A stretch of DNA of 64,000 bases, taken from contig QBMK01000006.1 in assembly GCA_003249035.1 (NCBI GenBank), forward strand, positions 209,331 through 273,330, written 5' to 3'. Of this stretch, positions 54,301 through 62,656 are shown in pieces; the first letter of the stretch is position 1, and every line of letters begins with the position of its first letter. The notes under the pieces are model-generated. The model made no database searches. It saw nothing but the letters and a program-made list of their open reading frames with translations, and was not told the origin of the DNA. The position numbers and the translations under genes are program-made. The DNA comes from Pseudanabaena sp. Lineage in GTDB: Bacteria; Cyanobacteriota; Cyanobacteriia; Pseudanabaenales; Pseudanabaenaceae.

Positions 54301-56275
54301 TCCTATAGATAGTTTTGCTGACAATAATATAGTTTCAGAGAAAGATCTGTTAGAAGAGGCTTTGGGAAATGATTTGCTAAATGACAATTATGAAGAAGTG
54401 AATTTTCAGGAAGAAGCCTTGGTCCATGATTTGCTAAATGGCTTCGTATCAGAATCAGATAATTTTGATAATTTAGTTTCTGCAAATGAGTCATTCACTA
54501 TGCCGCCTGCCATGCCATCTCCAAAATCAAATTTAACACCACCATCAAATTTTGATATGGGCGCAATTGATCGAGACTTTTTAGATGATTTCGATCTAGA
54601 AAGTTTTGATCCACTCACTGATGGCGGATTCGATGACGGGTTTGTCGCTGCACCAATATCTACAGGACTGACCCCATCAGCACCGCCTATTGCCCCAATG
54701 CCTCCTAGTCTTCCTCCACTTACTAAACAAGAACCCACCACTCCAACTATCAATAGCCTACTGCCACTCCCTTCTCTGCCACCGTTACCGCCAAAGCGCA
54801 ACCCTACGCAAGGGAGTAAATCTCCCTCCCCAGCTTTTCCTGTTGCGAATGTTGGGGGGCAGCCAATGCCGCAAAATCGCAAGCCTATTAGTTCAATTGA
54901 TGATGAGTGGTCAGACTTATTGGATGTTGATACGGTACTTTCTGGGGAACTATCATCTATAAGCGGTCCAATCACTCCGAGTGGAGGAAAGTCTCTGCAA
55001 AGAGCTTCACAAGGTAGATCAAGCAGAGATTTCAGTCCTTCTAGTATTTCTAAGCGGAAGGAAACTGGATTGCCAGATTTTAATGATCTTGGCTTAGAAA
55101 TTCATGATGAAAATGCAGATTGGTCAGGTTTACTGGATAGCGGCGACTTATCTGACAGCATTACTACTATTAATCCTTATGATACGCAACTACCTTCTCG
55201 GATCAGAACTAATCCAACTGCGACTTCTCGATCTGATGTTACTGGGGTCAGTGAGACTAGAGAAATTCCCAGAGAGCGCCGCAAACCAATGATGGGTTTC
55301 GGGGATTCGACTCAAGCACGCTTGGCAGCGACTCCCGATCAAATCGATTTCAATAGATTTACCGAAGACAACTATGGTGGATATGAGTATGAGCAGCAAG
55401 TAGCCCCGCTGCCAGCCGAGGCTCCTAGTAAACGTAAATTAACAATGCCTAGTGTCAACTTTGAGTCTCTGTGGCAAAATTATTTCAAAATTCCTGCGAT
55501 CGGATTAGGAGCGATCGGTGGAGCTTTTGTACTTTATACAGTTCTCAATAGACCAGTTTTTGATTTGGGTTTACGGTGGGGACTATTTAAAGATGCCAGT
55601 GGGAAAGATTTCACAAATGCAGATTTCAAAGGTGCCAAACTTGATAATGTGGACTTCAGTAAATCTATTCTGACAGGTGCAAAGATGCAAGATGCAAGTC
55701 TTGTCGGCGCAAACTTTCAGGAGGCAAACCTTGATGGGGCAAACTTTACTAATGCCAATTTGAGTAGAGCTAGATTAATCCAATCCAGCGTAATTTGGTC
55801 TGAGTTTAATAAAGCACAAATGAATCTCGTTGATTTTGCAGGTGCAAATCTGACACGCTCTAATTTTGTCGGGGCTAAAATGGACGGGGCTAACTTAAAA
55901 GATTCTAAAATTGGCGCTCAAGGGACAGAACAAGCAACAAAATTTAGTCCGACAACATTGCTAGCTTGGCAGATTGTTAATGAGCCTCGTGAAGGTCGGA
56001 ACTTAGCTAATCAAGATCTGTCAGGCTTAAATTTGAGTTTTACTAGTCTAAAACGCGCCAATTTAACTAATGTTAAGCTCAACTATACCGACATGACTAA
56101 TACAGACCTGAGTGGAGCCAATCTGTCTGACGGTGAGATAAATGGTACTAATTGGAGTGGGGCAAAGTTAAATGGTATTAACCTTACTCGGGTTGCTTTT
56201 GATAAAAACAAGTTACCCAAAACAGATGAGGGGACAATTTGTCCGAATGGAAAGAAAGGACCTTGTAAATTCTAA
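51392..56275 (+). CDS. 1627-residue acidic protein with membrane helix and pentapeptide domain
   Basis: Residues 1-1090 are very acidic (many Asp/Glu and Ser), mostly without predicted fold. Short recurring motifs include DVDWMIMSDIG, DIDWLIVTDLND and DWSGLLD. An in-frame duplication is visible: codons from 52713 and from 53187 (158 codons apart) both give NANQYE or DANQYE followed by IDFE. A Pro-rich stretch covers about 1090-1150. Near 1368-1388 there is a membrane helix (IPAIGLGAIGGAFVLYTVLN). The last 220 residues are pentapeptide repeats (ADFKGAKLDNVDFSKSILTG). The function is unknown; a membrane-tethered scaffold with a long acidic arm is one possibility. Confidence 0.85.
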   Translation: MASNKNIPQKGQGTNEPDKKQSVKADAADVDWMIMSDIGTRIGGSPEIESGANESSASASSQVISNQQADNDLEDLEWLRSLGLDEAIEPSSPSKITVNSQSSSLSNNSEVSDIDWLIVTDLNDRKDDSGIKGQANPSSQNTGQSLTTLQPLSDNIMDNLGESLGLDGLDFLESSDFSNLDSLGLGISESVSIENTEDGIQGLAELLENRDDSSFDLNSGGDDDSWDSISSILEGNSFNQPSGGSLDIVSESFEMPTQFSEISGATKENDDSVDSLSDQLYEADYAEDLLVGDLELSDDIEVDQTSKDFEIDNEIQSNLQDELQISQDQDLSFDEFEVDNLAAEFDNKIDDDFGASQPLEFDAQSTDEDDIWASNSSNLEPEILSESVDNAFTNDWGESVEAAIDDDSVWDATPSIDVNLVSATSIDNAFGDSDEWKSVPDANQYEVEGNIDFEMPNLESSEAEDYDSFELSNADSSLEFIEPVFDLGFELQTEDLSHLESPEMEEESVDFEIVNLDSDSILEQVLETELESVYNLQTEPILEQTDNQLGLESEFKLQADDLTYLDSSTEQSDDLTYLVSSELEEQVGVLDEKWESMPNANQYEAEEHIDFELPSLESLETEEYVSIGSSNVDSSLKTIEPVFDSEFDLQTNSNLEQTDNELEFGINNDEDWSGGLESEVIATGVSDETDWSASLEAEIGNGNDVVWDEELVEIEDYLPTLEESSEKFNDDFRLTEQSLSEDFDFGLDEDDWAIANNISKLVANSREHETSDFDDALENLDIPEQIPDRQQFTDFNEFDNLSHDDIEASLESNEFEFFEKSGSIPPSPDWESHSNSIAEQVNDSDFANYADDLSVEQLAASGLIDDFANYADDFDRDLVSPVNSNLTSSNLDMSNAESLIGDSRNDVDNLGSMLVENFDLAAFEDSLSEALDSDFSLENIPTTLTPNRILSDVPSEESLRGFLNSQSSTNPIDSFADNNIVSEKDLLEEALGNDLLNDNYEEVNFQEEALVHDLLNGFVSESDNFDNLVSANESFTMPPAMPSPKSNLTPPSNFDMGAIDRDFLDDFDLESFDPLTDGGFDDGFVAAPISTGLTPSAPPIAPMPPSLPPLTKQEPTTPTINSLLPLPSLPPLPPKRNPTQGSKSPSPAFPVANVGGQPMPQNRKPISSIDDEWSDLLDVDTVLSGELSSISGPITPSGGKSLQRASQGRSSRDFSPSSISKRKETGLPDFNDLGLEIHDENADWSGLLDSGDLSDSITTINPYDTQLPSRIRTNPTATSRSDVTGVSETREIPRERRKPMMGFGDSTQARLAATPDQIDFNRFTEDNYGGYEYEQQVAPLPAEAPSKRKLTMPSVNFESLWQNYFKIPAIGLGAIGGAFVLYTVLNRPVFDLGLRWGLFKDASGKDFTNADFKGAKLDNVDFSKSILTGAKMQDASLVGANFQEANLDGANFTNANLSRARLIQSSVIWSEFNKAQMNLVDFAGANLTRSNFVGAKMDGANLKDSKIGAQGTEQATKFSPTTLLAWQIVNEPREGRNLANQDLSGLNLSFTSLKRANLTNVKLNYTDMTNTDLSGANLSDGEINGTNWSGAKLNGINLTRVAFDKNKLPKTDEGTICPNGKKGPCKF

Positions 56276-56298
56276 AACAAACAAATAATTAGCTACTT

Positions 56299-56343
56299 GA
56301 TTTTAGATAAAAGCCATTTAAAGAATGGCATTTATCTAAAATC
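56299..56343 (+). terminator. 20-bp hairpin after the acidic protein gene
   Basis: GATTTTAGATAAAAGCCATT (56299-56318) pairs with 56324-56343 with one mismatch, TAAAG loop. It begins 23 bp after the stop. Confidence 0.7.
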
Positions 56344-56388
56344 TGAGTTAGATTTTATCGGAATTTACTGTGAGTTCCAAATAAACAC

Positions 56389-57372
56389 TTAGCGGACAAA
56401 CGCAGGCATCACTTCAGCAGCAGTCATTAGCCCAAAAATACCGCGTTGATGTAACTGTTTTCCTGCCTTGAGATATCCAAAGGCTGGTCCACAGACGTTT
56501 GCTGCCATGCTTGTTTCGTCGCCAAGGATAAATGTGTGAATTGAGATTTTTCCCTCAAAGGTTCGACCTGTCAGCTTCATATTGGTGCTCAGAGGCTTCT
56601 TTGGATTACGGGTATCGACTACGCCGCCTACCGTAACCCGATCGCGATCGCAAATACCAACACGCTCAAGCATAATGTCATCGGCATGTTCCATATTCTC
56701 TAGCGAGATCAGTCCATTAGTCTTTTCGAGTAAGGCTTCCACTTGAGCATCGGACATGGATTGAGCCATATCAACTGTATAGCCAGACATATGAGCAATA
56801 TCTTCACGGATAGTGGCACGGTAGGCATTCCAGTTAGCAATACCTACTCCGAAGGTAATTTCGACCTTGTGAACCTCTGCAAAACTCTGGGCAGCGATCG
56901 CAGCTGCTGCGGTTAACAACCCGGGAGTTGCGCCACAACCAGACATATAGGTAATGCCAGCGGCGGAAAGCTCAGGGGCAAGAGCAATCATTTGCTCCAC
57001 TGCACTGGTACGTTTAATTGCATCAACTAATACACCTTTCCACCCTGAATCGATAAATTGCTTGGCGACGCTTGCCATGAAGGTATTTGGCAAGTTAGGC
57101 AAAGCTAAGAAATAGCCATCGACATCATGGGCGGTAGAGATCGCCTGAGCGATACTTTCTTGGGTCAAGACACCCGATGTTTCGAGATAGCCGAGGGAGC
57201 CTTTGCTTTGATAGGCAGCGATCGCATCTGTCGCATTTAGTCCGTTGCAGTCATAGGCAAAGCCTTCTTTATCGGCTGCTACAACTAGCTGCATTTCTTG
57301 CTTGGCACTGAGCAGCTTTGCTGCCGCCTGACCCAATCCACCAAACCCTAAAATTCCAACTTTTAATGTCAT
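56389..57372 (-). CDS. Saccharopine-dehydrogenase-like oxidoreductase
   Basis: A 327-residue protein with an N-terminal Rossmann motif ([17 protein letters not shown]). The middle section [20 protein letters not shown] and [20 protein letters not shown], then the C-terminal [20 protein letters not shown] and [20 protein letters not shown], fit a cyanobacterial branch of saccharopine-dehydrogenase-like NAD(P) enzymes. The substrate is unknown. It lies 82 bp downstream of dnaG on the same strand. Confidence 0.78.
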   Translation of the reverse strand: MTLKVGILGFGGLGQAAAKLLSAKQEMQLVVAADKEGFAYDCNGLNATDAIAAYQSKGSLGYLETSGVLTQESIAQAISTAHDVDGYFLALPNLPNTFMASVAKQFIDSGWKGVLVDAIKRTSAVEQMIALAPELSAAGITYMSGCGATPGLLTAAAAIAAQSFAEVHKVEITFGVGIANWNAYRATIREDIAHMSGYTVDMAQSMSDAQVEALLEKTNGLISLENMEHADDIMLERVGICDRDRVTVGGVVDTRNPKKPLSTNMKLTGRTFEGKISIHTFILGDETSMAANVCGPAFGYLKAGKQLHQRGIFGLMTAAEVMPAFVR

Positions 57373-57454
57373 TAATTTAAACTTCGTTTATTTAGACGTT
57401 CAACCCTTTAATTTGACATATTTTCGGACTCTTTGGCACAGTTATTTCAATATT

Positions 57455-59413
57455 TCAAAACTCAATAATATTCTTCTCGCTCGTGCTATTGCCGGAAAGA
57501 TCAAGATAATTAACTTCAATCTGTTTACGGATTTCAGATTTACGTTGCCTTGCTTCTTTTACTTTGGCTTGACATTCGTAACCAAAGGCAGGATTGGCAA
57601 TCACATCGATACTTTGATATTTGCTTAGCCAATCTTTTTCATGCTTCTCACACATGATGTATTGAATCTTGGCGATCGCAGTTCTGACGACGATCTGAGG
57701 ACGTAATAGACCAATGCGCGAGTTTTCGTCTAGCCAGAGCAGATGCTGCAATTGCTCGGCAACTTCTGTTGTTTCTGCACAGAGAATCTGTAATTGTTGC
57801 ACTAAATGATCGGGGTAAGGCTCTTCCGATGCAAGGGAAGTTTTGTTCTCTTGAAGTAGATTGAGAATAATTTGCCAAAGATAGCGATGATTTGACTGCG
57901 TAAATTCAATATTTTCTTCTTCTGCAATCTCCTGATACAAGTAAGCACGATGTTGCGGGAAATGCAGATATATTTGCAAAAGTTGAGTTTCCGCAATATG
58001 CAAAGCGTTGGTAGTCGTCGTAAGAGAAGGAGCCGGCTTATTGCTATTCCATCGATTGTTGCGTAACTGGCGACGCAGATCTTGTTCTAGACGCAATGCA
58101 AGATAAGAGTTGCCCTGCGATAAGCGTTGTGCTGATGTATGGATGTAATGCGTGCGAAAGAAAGAATCAACAGGAAGATTATTTAATAGCTGCGCGATCG
58201 CTTGACTGCTTTTTTGAAAGCGATCGGCTTGGTTAAGATCTTGACCGACAAGGATTTGATCGATCTGCCAATCGAGGAATAATGGAGCATTTTTGAGCAA
58301 ATCTCGATATGCCTCTGCACTATGCTGTTTGAGATACTCATCGGCATCTTTGCCATCGGGCATCGTCAACACCCGCAACTGCACGGTTCCATTAAAAACT
58401 AATTCTTTAAAACCTGCGATCGCCTTTTCCGCTGCCGTAATTCCTGCTTTATCAGCATCGAAGTTGAGGATTACATTTTTGGTTTCGGTATATCGCAATA
58501 ACTGCTTCATTTGGTCAGCATTAAGAGCTACACCCATCGTCGCGATCGCCTGCTCAATTCCTGCTTGATGCAAGGCGATCGCATCGAAATAGCCTTCTAC
58601 CACAATTGCTTGGTCAGACTTAGCGATCGCATCGCGAGCTTTATCCATCGCAAACAAAACCGATCCCTTGCTGAAGAGTTCCGTTTCAGGGGAGTTAAGA
58701 TATTTCGGCTCTTCATCTCCTAGCGATCTCCCACCAAAAGCGATTACCCGACCTCTCGTATCGTGAATGGGAACCATCAGACGATCGCGAAAGCGATCGT
58801 AAAATCCATTACCTGTTTTGCGCGGAACTATCAAACCTGCTTCTTCAACTAAACTCACAGGAATCTGCTTTTGCTGTACCAGATAACCCATCAAGGTTTC
58901 CCAGCCAGCAGGAGCATAACCCAGTTGAAATTTCTGGATTGTATCTTTGCTCATTTGCCGCTTTTCGCTGAGATAGTCAAGAGCGGCTTTTCCTTGATGA
59001 GCATAGAGTGCATGTTGATAAAAACTGGTGGTCAAAGCCATCACTTCATATAAGCGATCACGATGGGAGATTTGACGCTGTATTTCCTTGGCTTTTTCAG
59101 GCTCGACCGTGGCAATGGGAACGTTATAGCGCTTCGCCAAATCTAAAACTACGTCAGAGAACGATCGCTTATCGACCTCCATCAAAAACTTGACCGCACC
59201 ACCCGCCGCCCCACAGTTAAAGCAGTGATACATCTGCCGCGCTGGATTCACCGTCAGCGCTGTGGCATTTGTACCATTATGAAAAGGACAAGCGCCCCGA
59301 AAATTTGCCCCACTTTTGCGTAGTACAACGCGCTCGGAGACGATATCTACGATGTCTGCCCTTTGACTTACTTGGTCAATGGTGTCTTTGTGGATTTGGA
59401 ACTGTGCAGACAT
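57455..59413 (-). CDS. dnaG: DNA primase
   Basis: A 652-residue bacterial primase that makes RNA primers at the fork. The N-terminal CHC2 zinc finger is visible (CPFHNGTNATALTVNP, then YHCFNCGAAGGAVKFLM). The TOPRIM catalytic domain has AIVVEGYFDAIALHQAGIEQ and NFDADKAGITAAEKAI. The C-terminal helicase-binding domain is long, with several helical blocks, as in cyanobacteria. No rpsU or rpoD is adjacent. It is upstream of the saccharopine-dehydrogenase-like gene. Confidence 0.96.
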   Translation of the reverse strand: MSAQFQIHKDTIDQVSQRADIVDIVSERVVLRKSGANFRGACPFHNGTNATALTVNPARQMYHCFNCGAAGGAVKFLMEVDKRSFSDVVLDLAKRYNVPIATVEPEKAKEIQRQISHRDRLYEVMALTTSFYQHALYAHQGKAALDYLSEKRQMSKDTIQKFQLGYAPAGWETLMGYLVQQKQIPVSLVEEAGLIVPRKTGNGFYDRFRDRLMVPIHDTRGRVIAFGGRSLGDEEPKYLNSPETELFSKGSVLFAMDKARDAIAKSDQAIVVEGYFDAIALHQAGIEQAIATMGVALNADQMKQLLRYTETKNVILNFDADKAGITAAEKAIAGFKELVFNGTVQLRVLTMPDGKDADEYLKQHSAEAYRDLLKNAPLFLDWQIDQILVGQDLNQADRFQKSSQAIAQLLNNLPVDSFFRTHYIHTSAQRLSQGNSYLALRLEQDLRRQLRNNRWNSNKPAPSLTTTTNALHIAETQLLQIYLHFPQHRAYLYQEIAEEENIEFTQSNHRYLWQIILNLLQENKTSLASEEPYPDHLVQQLQILCAETTEVAEQLQHLLWLDENSRIGLLRPQIVVRTAIAKIQYIMCEKHEKDWLSKYQSIDVIANPAFGYECQAKVKEARQRKSEIRKQIEVNYLDLSGNSTSEKNIIEF

Positions 59414-59631
59414 GATCGCGATCGCCTATTTGTAAACCGCAGTATGCTCAATATATTTTATATCAATCACCATCAAAAAAGTAGAGCCAACATTCAGTGG
59501 ACTAAATAATTTGCGCATTAGTAAATTCATCTAGCAATATCGGCGATCACATTTGGAAGGTGGTACGATTACGCAAGCAGTTATCGACATGTTCTAAAAC
59601 TGAGACAACAATGTTTCTCTAATCACAACAT

Positions 59632-60834
59632 CTATCCAATTGACGGATCTAGTTGCAACTGGGAAATGGCTTCGCGAATTAGTTTGATCTCATGATTAAA
59701 AGCTTGTTCCCAAATAGATTTGATTTTCTCTTGCAAGTTCTCTAGATCTTCATCTACATAATCTGAAAGCCTAAGAATTTCTTGTTTACGGATAATAGTC
59801 CATCCAGTTTCTTTTTGCTGATGCTTGCAAGCGAGTCTCAATGTTTTCACCACATCAGAAATAGCTGTTTTGATTTTTAAGTCACCAGGTCCAATAACTA
59901 AATCCAAGCGCAAATTTTGAGGATCATTACCAAACTGAAACAACAAGATTCGTTTACTATCTGTCCAATGAATACAAGTCTTTTGAAAAGGTAGATCATC
60001 CCACTCTTTTGGAGCAAAGCGAATATATTTTTTATCACTATAGTCTTCTACAATATATCTCTCTTCAACACTATCCTTAATCATTTGCTGTAGAAACTCT
60101 GAAATTTCTAACTGTAGATCTGGGCGATGTTCATAAATTAAATCTAGAGCTTGTCGATGTTGTTTATAGATTTTTTGACATAGCTTAGCGATTTCCGAGT
60201 TACTCACAATATGTCTCCTGACAAGATTAACGTAGTGACGCATTAAGGTATAAATATCATTACCCATTGTTGACTGATATTTATCACATATAGATTCTAT
60301 TACCTCAATTACTTGCTCATAACCGAGAGGTAACCATGTATCATAAGAGGCATCATCTGCGTCCTTTGTTAGATACACGAAAATTTTTTTTAACTCATGA
60401 GATGGAAATTCTGCTGAGATTATTTCTTCGTATCTTTTGAGCTGATTAGAGTGTTCTGAAGAATCTACTTTGTTCTCAATGACACAAACTAGGCGGTTAC
60501 TTGGAGAGTAAATTAAAATATCAATATTTCTCCACTCTCTCCGAATTTCTACATCTTTAAAATCTGCAATATCAATTTCTATAGGACTCAATGGAGAGTT
60601 TTCCATATTTAGCAACGTACAAACCAATAACTTTTTTAGGAACAAATCACCTAATCTATGATTCTCAAATGGATTTAGTAAAAAAGCGATAAAGTTGGAA
60701 TGTCTGATTTCCTGCCTAACAACCCCAATGGCTTCAAATATATTAAATCCTGACAGTTTTGATTCAAGTGAATCTAAATCTTGATTGTCGATTATTAATT
60801 TTCCAAGAATATTTTGATCTTTTTCAGAAAGCAT
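59632..60834 (-). CDS. PD-(D/E)XK nuclease-superfamily protein (PF14281-like)
   Basis: A 400-residue protein. The N-terminal part FEAIGVVRQEIRHSNFIAFL and LLNPFENHRLGDLFLKKLL, and the nuclease core REWRNIDILIYSPSNRLVCV followed by IENKVDSSEHSNQLKRYEEI, match the PD-(D/E)XK_4 group: Asp in NIDILI and Glu-Asn-Lys in IENK form the metal site. The C-terminal 200 residues are less defined. Relatives are often found singly or in defence loci, with unknown roles. No methyltransferase or other defence gene is adjacent. Confidence 0.82.
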   Translation of the reverse strand: MLSEKDQNILGKLIIDNQDLDSLESKLSGFNIFEAIGVVRQEIRHSNFIAFLLNPFENHRLGDLFLKKLLVCTLLNMENSPLSPIEIDIADFKDVEIRREWRNIDILIYSPSNRLVCVIENKVDSSEHSNQLKRYEEIISAEFPSHELKKIFVYLTKDADDASYDTWLPLGYEQVIEVIESICDKYQSTMGNDIYTLMRHYVNLVRRHIVSNSEIAKLCQKIYKQHRQALDLIYEHRPDLQLEISEFLQQMIKDSVEERYIVEDYSDKKYIRFAPKEWDDLPFQKTCIHWTDSKRILLFQFGNDPQNLRLDLVIGPGDLKIKTAISDVVKTLRLACKHQQKETGWTIIRKQEILRLSDYVDEDLENLQEKIKSIWEQAFNHEIKLIREAISQLQLDPSIG

Positions 60835-60926
60835 AAATAAATTGGCTAATTGGCTTTAATGTATCTACCCGTATGATGAATATTAACTCAAAACTAAGCT
60901 TTTGTACACTTGCTATATGAATCGAC

Positions 60927-61065
60927 AGCAATTCTCATTATGAAAAATTTGGCTTGATCTGACATCAGCTATTGAGAGTAACCTCAACAGCTAGCCATGA
61001 AAAGCATATACCCTCGTTCAAAATTTGGCGGCTTATGTAAATCAAAAGTGATAATGAGAATTGCT
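60927..61065. repeat. 139-bp element with 15-bp inverted ends
   Basis: AGCAATTCTCATTAT (60927-60941) is the exact inverse of ATAATGAGAATTGCT (61051-61065). It fills much of the 300-bp gap between the divergent nuclease and molybdoenzyme genes, with no coding content. Related single ends occur at 39557-39574 and 51101-51118. It could be a MITE, or paired Fur-like sites. Confidence 0.6.
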
Positions 61066-61134
61066 ACTTTGTAATTATTTACTTTTTAAAAACAGCGATA
61101 ATATTTTAAGAATGGTTTTGAATGAGAATTTTCT

Positions 61135-61728
61135 ATGTTTGAAAATATGTTTCAATCGCGATCTCCTAATCAAGATCGTATTCCTAAAGGTCAAAGGTTG
61201 ACAAATGGCTTCCCAATTATGACCTACGGAGATACTCCACAAATTAAGCGTCAAGATTGGCAATTCCGCGTATGGGGATTAGCCACAGAGAAAACCTTCA
61301 CATGGAATGACTTTATGGAAATGCCTCAATCGGAGTTTACGATTGACTTCCATTGTGTCACCACATGGTCAAAGCTAGATGTCAAATGGAAAGGTGTAAA
61401 GGTTACTGATTTCTTAAAATATATTGAAGTTGCTCCTAATGCAGTCCATTTAATGGAACATTGCTATGGTGGCTATACTACAAATATTGCAATGGAAGAT
61501 TTTGTGAGAGAAGAGAATTTCTTTGCACATACTTTATTTGATGAACCATTGCCAATTGATAATGGTGGCCCCATGCGACTAGTAGTTCCACATCTCTATG
61601 CTTGGAAAAGTGCTAAGTGGCTGAATGGCATCGAATTCCTTGATAAAATGCAACTTGGCTTCTGGGAACGGAATGGCTACCACCATCGTGGGGAACCCTT
61701 CGCAGAGGAGAGATATAGCTCATTTTAA
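61135..61728 (+). CDS. Sulfite-oxidase-like molybdopterin oxidoreductase
   Basis: A 197-residue single-domain molybdenum cofactor protein of the sulfite-oxidase family. The Mo-ligand Cys74 is in FTIDFHCVTTWSKLDVKWKG. YGGYTTNIAMEDF and GGPMRLVVPHLYAWKSAKWL are the conserved cofactor-binding region. It lacks the dimerisation domain of eukaryotic sulfite oxidases and any signal peptide, so it is probably cytoplasmic. Its substrate is unknown. A hairpin terminator follows. Confidence 0.9.
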   Translation: MFENMFQSRSPNQDRIPKGQRLTNGFPIMTYGDTPQIKRQDWQFRVWGLATEKTFTWNDFMEMPQSEFTIDFHCVTTWSKLDVKWKGVKVTDFLKYIEVAPNAVHLMEHCYGGYTTNIAMEDFVREENFFAHTLFDEPLPIDNGGPMRLVVPHLYAWKSAKWLNGIEFLDKMQLGFWERNGYHHRGEPFAEERYSSF

Positions 61729-61735
61729 CAAGATC

Positions 61736-61775
61736 AAAAAAAGCAGCGAGCATTACGCTTTACGCTGCTTTTTTT
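61736..61775 (+). terminator. Terminator of the molybdoenzyme gene
   Basis: AAAAAAAGCAGCG (61736-61748) pairs with CGCTGCTTTTTTT (61763-61775). Confidence 0.8.
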
Positions 61776-61984
61776 AATTTTGGCGATCTCGACACACCTT
61801 TTAGTTCAAGCAATCACAGAGCCTCAAAGACAAGTATCATGACAAAACTTGAAGGCAAATTTGATAATTTGTATATCAAGCAAGATTTAAGCAAAATTGT
61901 CTAAATATAAAAATGCTAAAGTTAAGCTTCAAAGCAGCAAAATGCTTGATAATCTGAGATAAAAGTTATGTTTGGCTTACGCTA

Positions 61985-62587
61985 ATGTCCTTGACAGGAT
62001 TACCAAATATTTTACATGGCATTCAGTCCCGAACCAGTTGGCAGCAGCGCTGTCAATATTTGCTGATTGTCGAAAAATGGGCAGAGATTGTCGGTGAGTC
62101 GGTGGCAAAACAAACTTGCCCAATTGGGGTATATCAAAAAGCTTTGCAGGTGGCTGTATCGAATTCGGTTTGGTCGCAGGCTCTAACCTTTGAAAGAATA
62201 AGAATTTTGGCGAAAGTGAATGCACTTTTCGATAGTTCTAATAAGTTGACAATCGTCGATATTCATTTCTCGACAGCAAAGTGGGCAACCCAACAGCAAA
62301 CCTTAAAGGAGCAAAAAGTTTTCGCTGAAGATCATCCCAGTTATTTACCACCAGTGAGCGCCCATGCATCTCTTAATCGCAAACTCAATCCGAATCTTAA
62401 AATCAAATTAGAAACTCCTAAAGCACCTGATACCGCAAGCGAAGCATTTCAGCGTTGGCAAGATGTAATGAAGTTGAGAACAAATCAAATGCCCAGATGT
62501 CCTCGATGCGATCGCCCCGCCCTAATTGGAGAAATATCTCGTTGGAGGATGTGCCGAGTTTGCGCGATCGAGTATTTATTCAAATAA
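61985..62587 (+). CDS. dciA: DciA (DUF721)-type replicative helicase loader with zinc ribbon
   Basis: A 200-residue protein. The N-terminal 90 residues fit DUF721/DciA (LLIVEKWAEIVGESVAKQTC; ALQVAVSNSVWSQALTFERI). DciA is the ancestral loader of the DnaB helicase. A linker follows, and the C-terminus has CPRCDRPALIGEISRW then CRVC, a four-Cys zinc ribbon that many DciA proteins lack. The last codon and stop are inside a 25-bp hairpin. dnaG lies 2.6 kb away on the other strand, not in an operon. Confidence 0.85.
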   Translation: MSLTGLPNILHGIQSRTSWQQRCQYLLIVEKWAEIVGESVAKQTCPIGVYQKALQVAVSNSVWSQALTFERIRILAKVNALFDSSNKLTIVDIHFSTAKWATQQQTLKEQKVFAEDHPSYLPPVSAHASLNRKLNPNLKIKLETPKAPDTASEAFQRWQDVMKLRTNQMPRCPRCDRPALIGEISRWRMCRVCAIEYLFK

Positions 62588-62632
62588 ATTTTCAAAAACG
62601 TTGCAAGGCAACGTTTTTGAAAATTTATTTGA
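62580..62632. terminator. Perfect 25-bp hairpin spanning the dciA stop codon
   Basis: Arms 62580-62604 and 62608-62632, AAG loop; core TTTTCAAAAACGTTGC. The left arm covers the last codon and stop of dciA. The convergent prk gene ends 25 bp further on. Confidence 0.8.
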
Positions 62633-62656
62633 GATTAAGCCCAACAGGCTATAAAT

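Noticed and set aside
54406..54975. A 189-codon minus-strand frame inside the 1627-residue gene
   Set aside because: It is antisense to a compositionally biased Ser/Pro/Asp-rich coding region, which naturally lacks stop codons on the other strand. It has no independent evidence.
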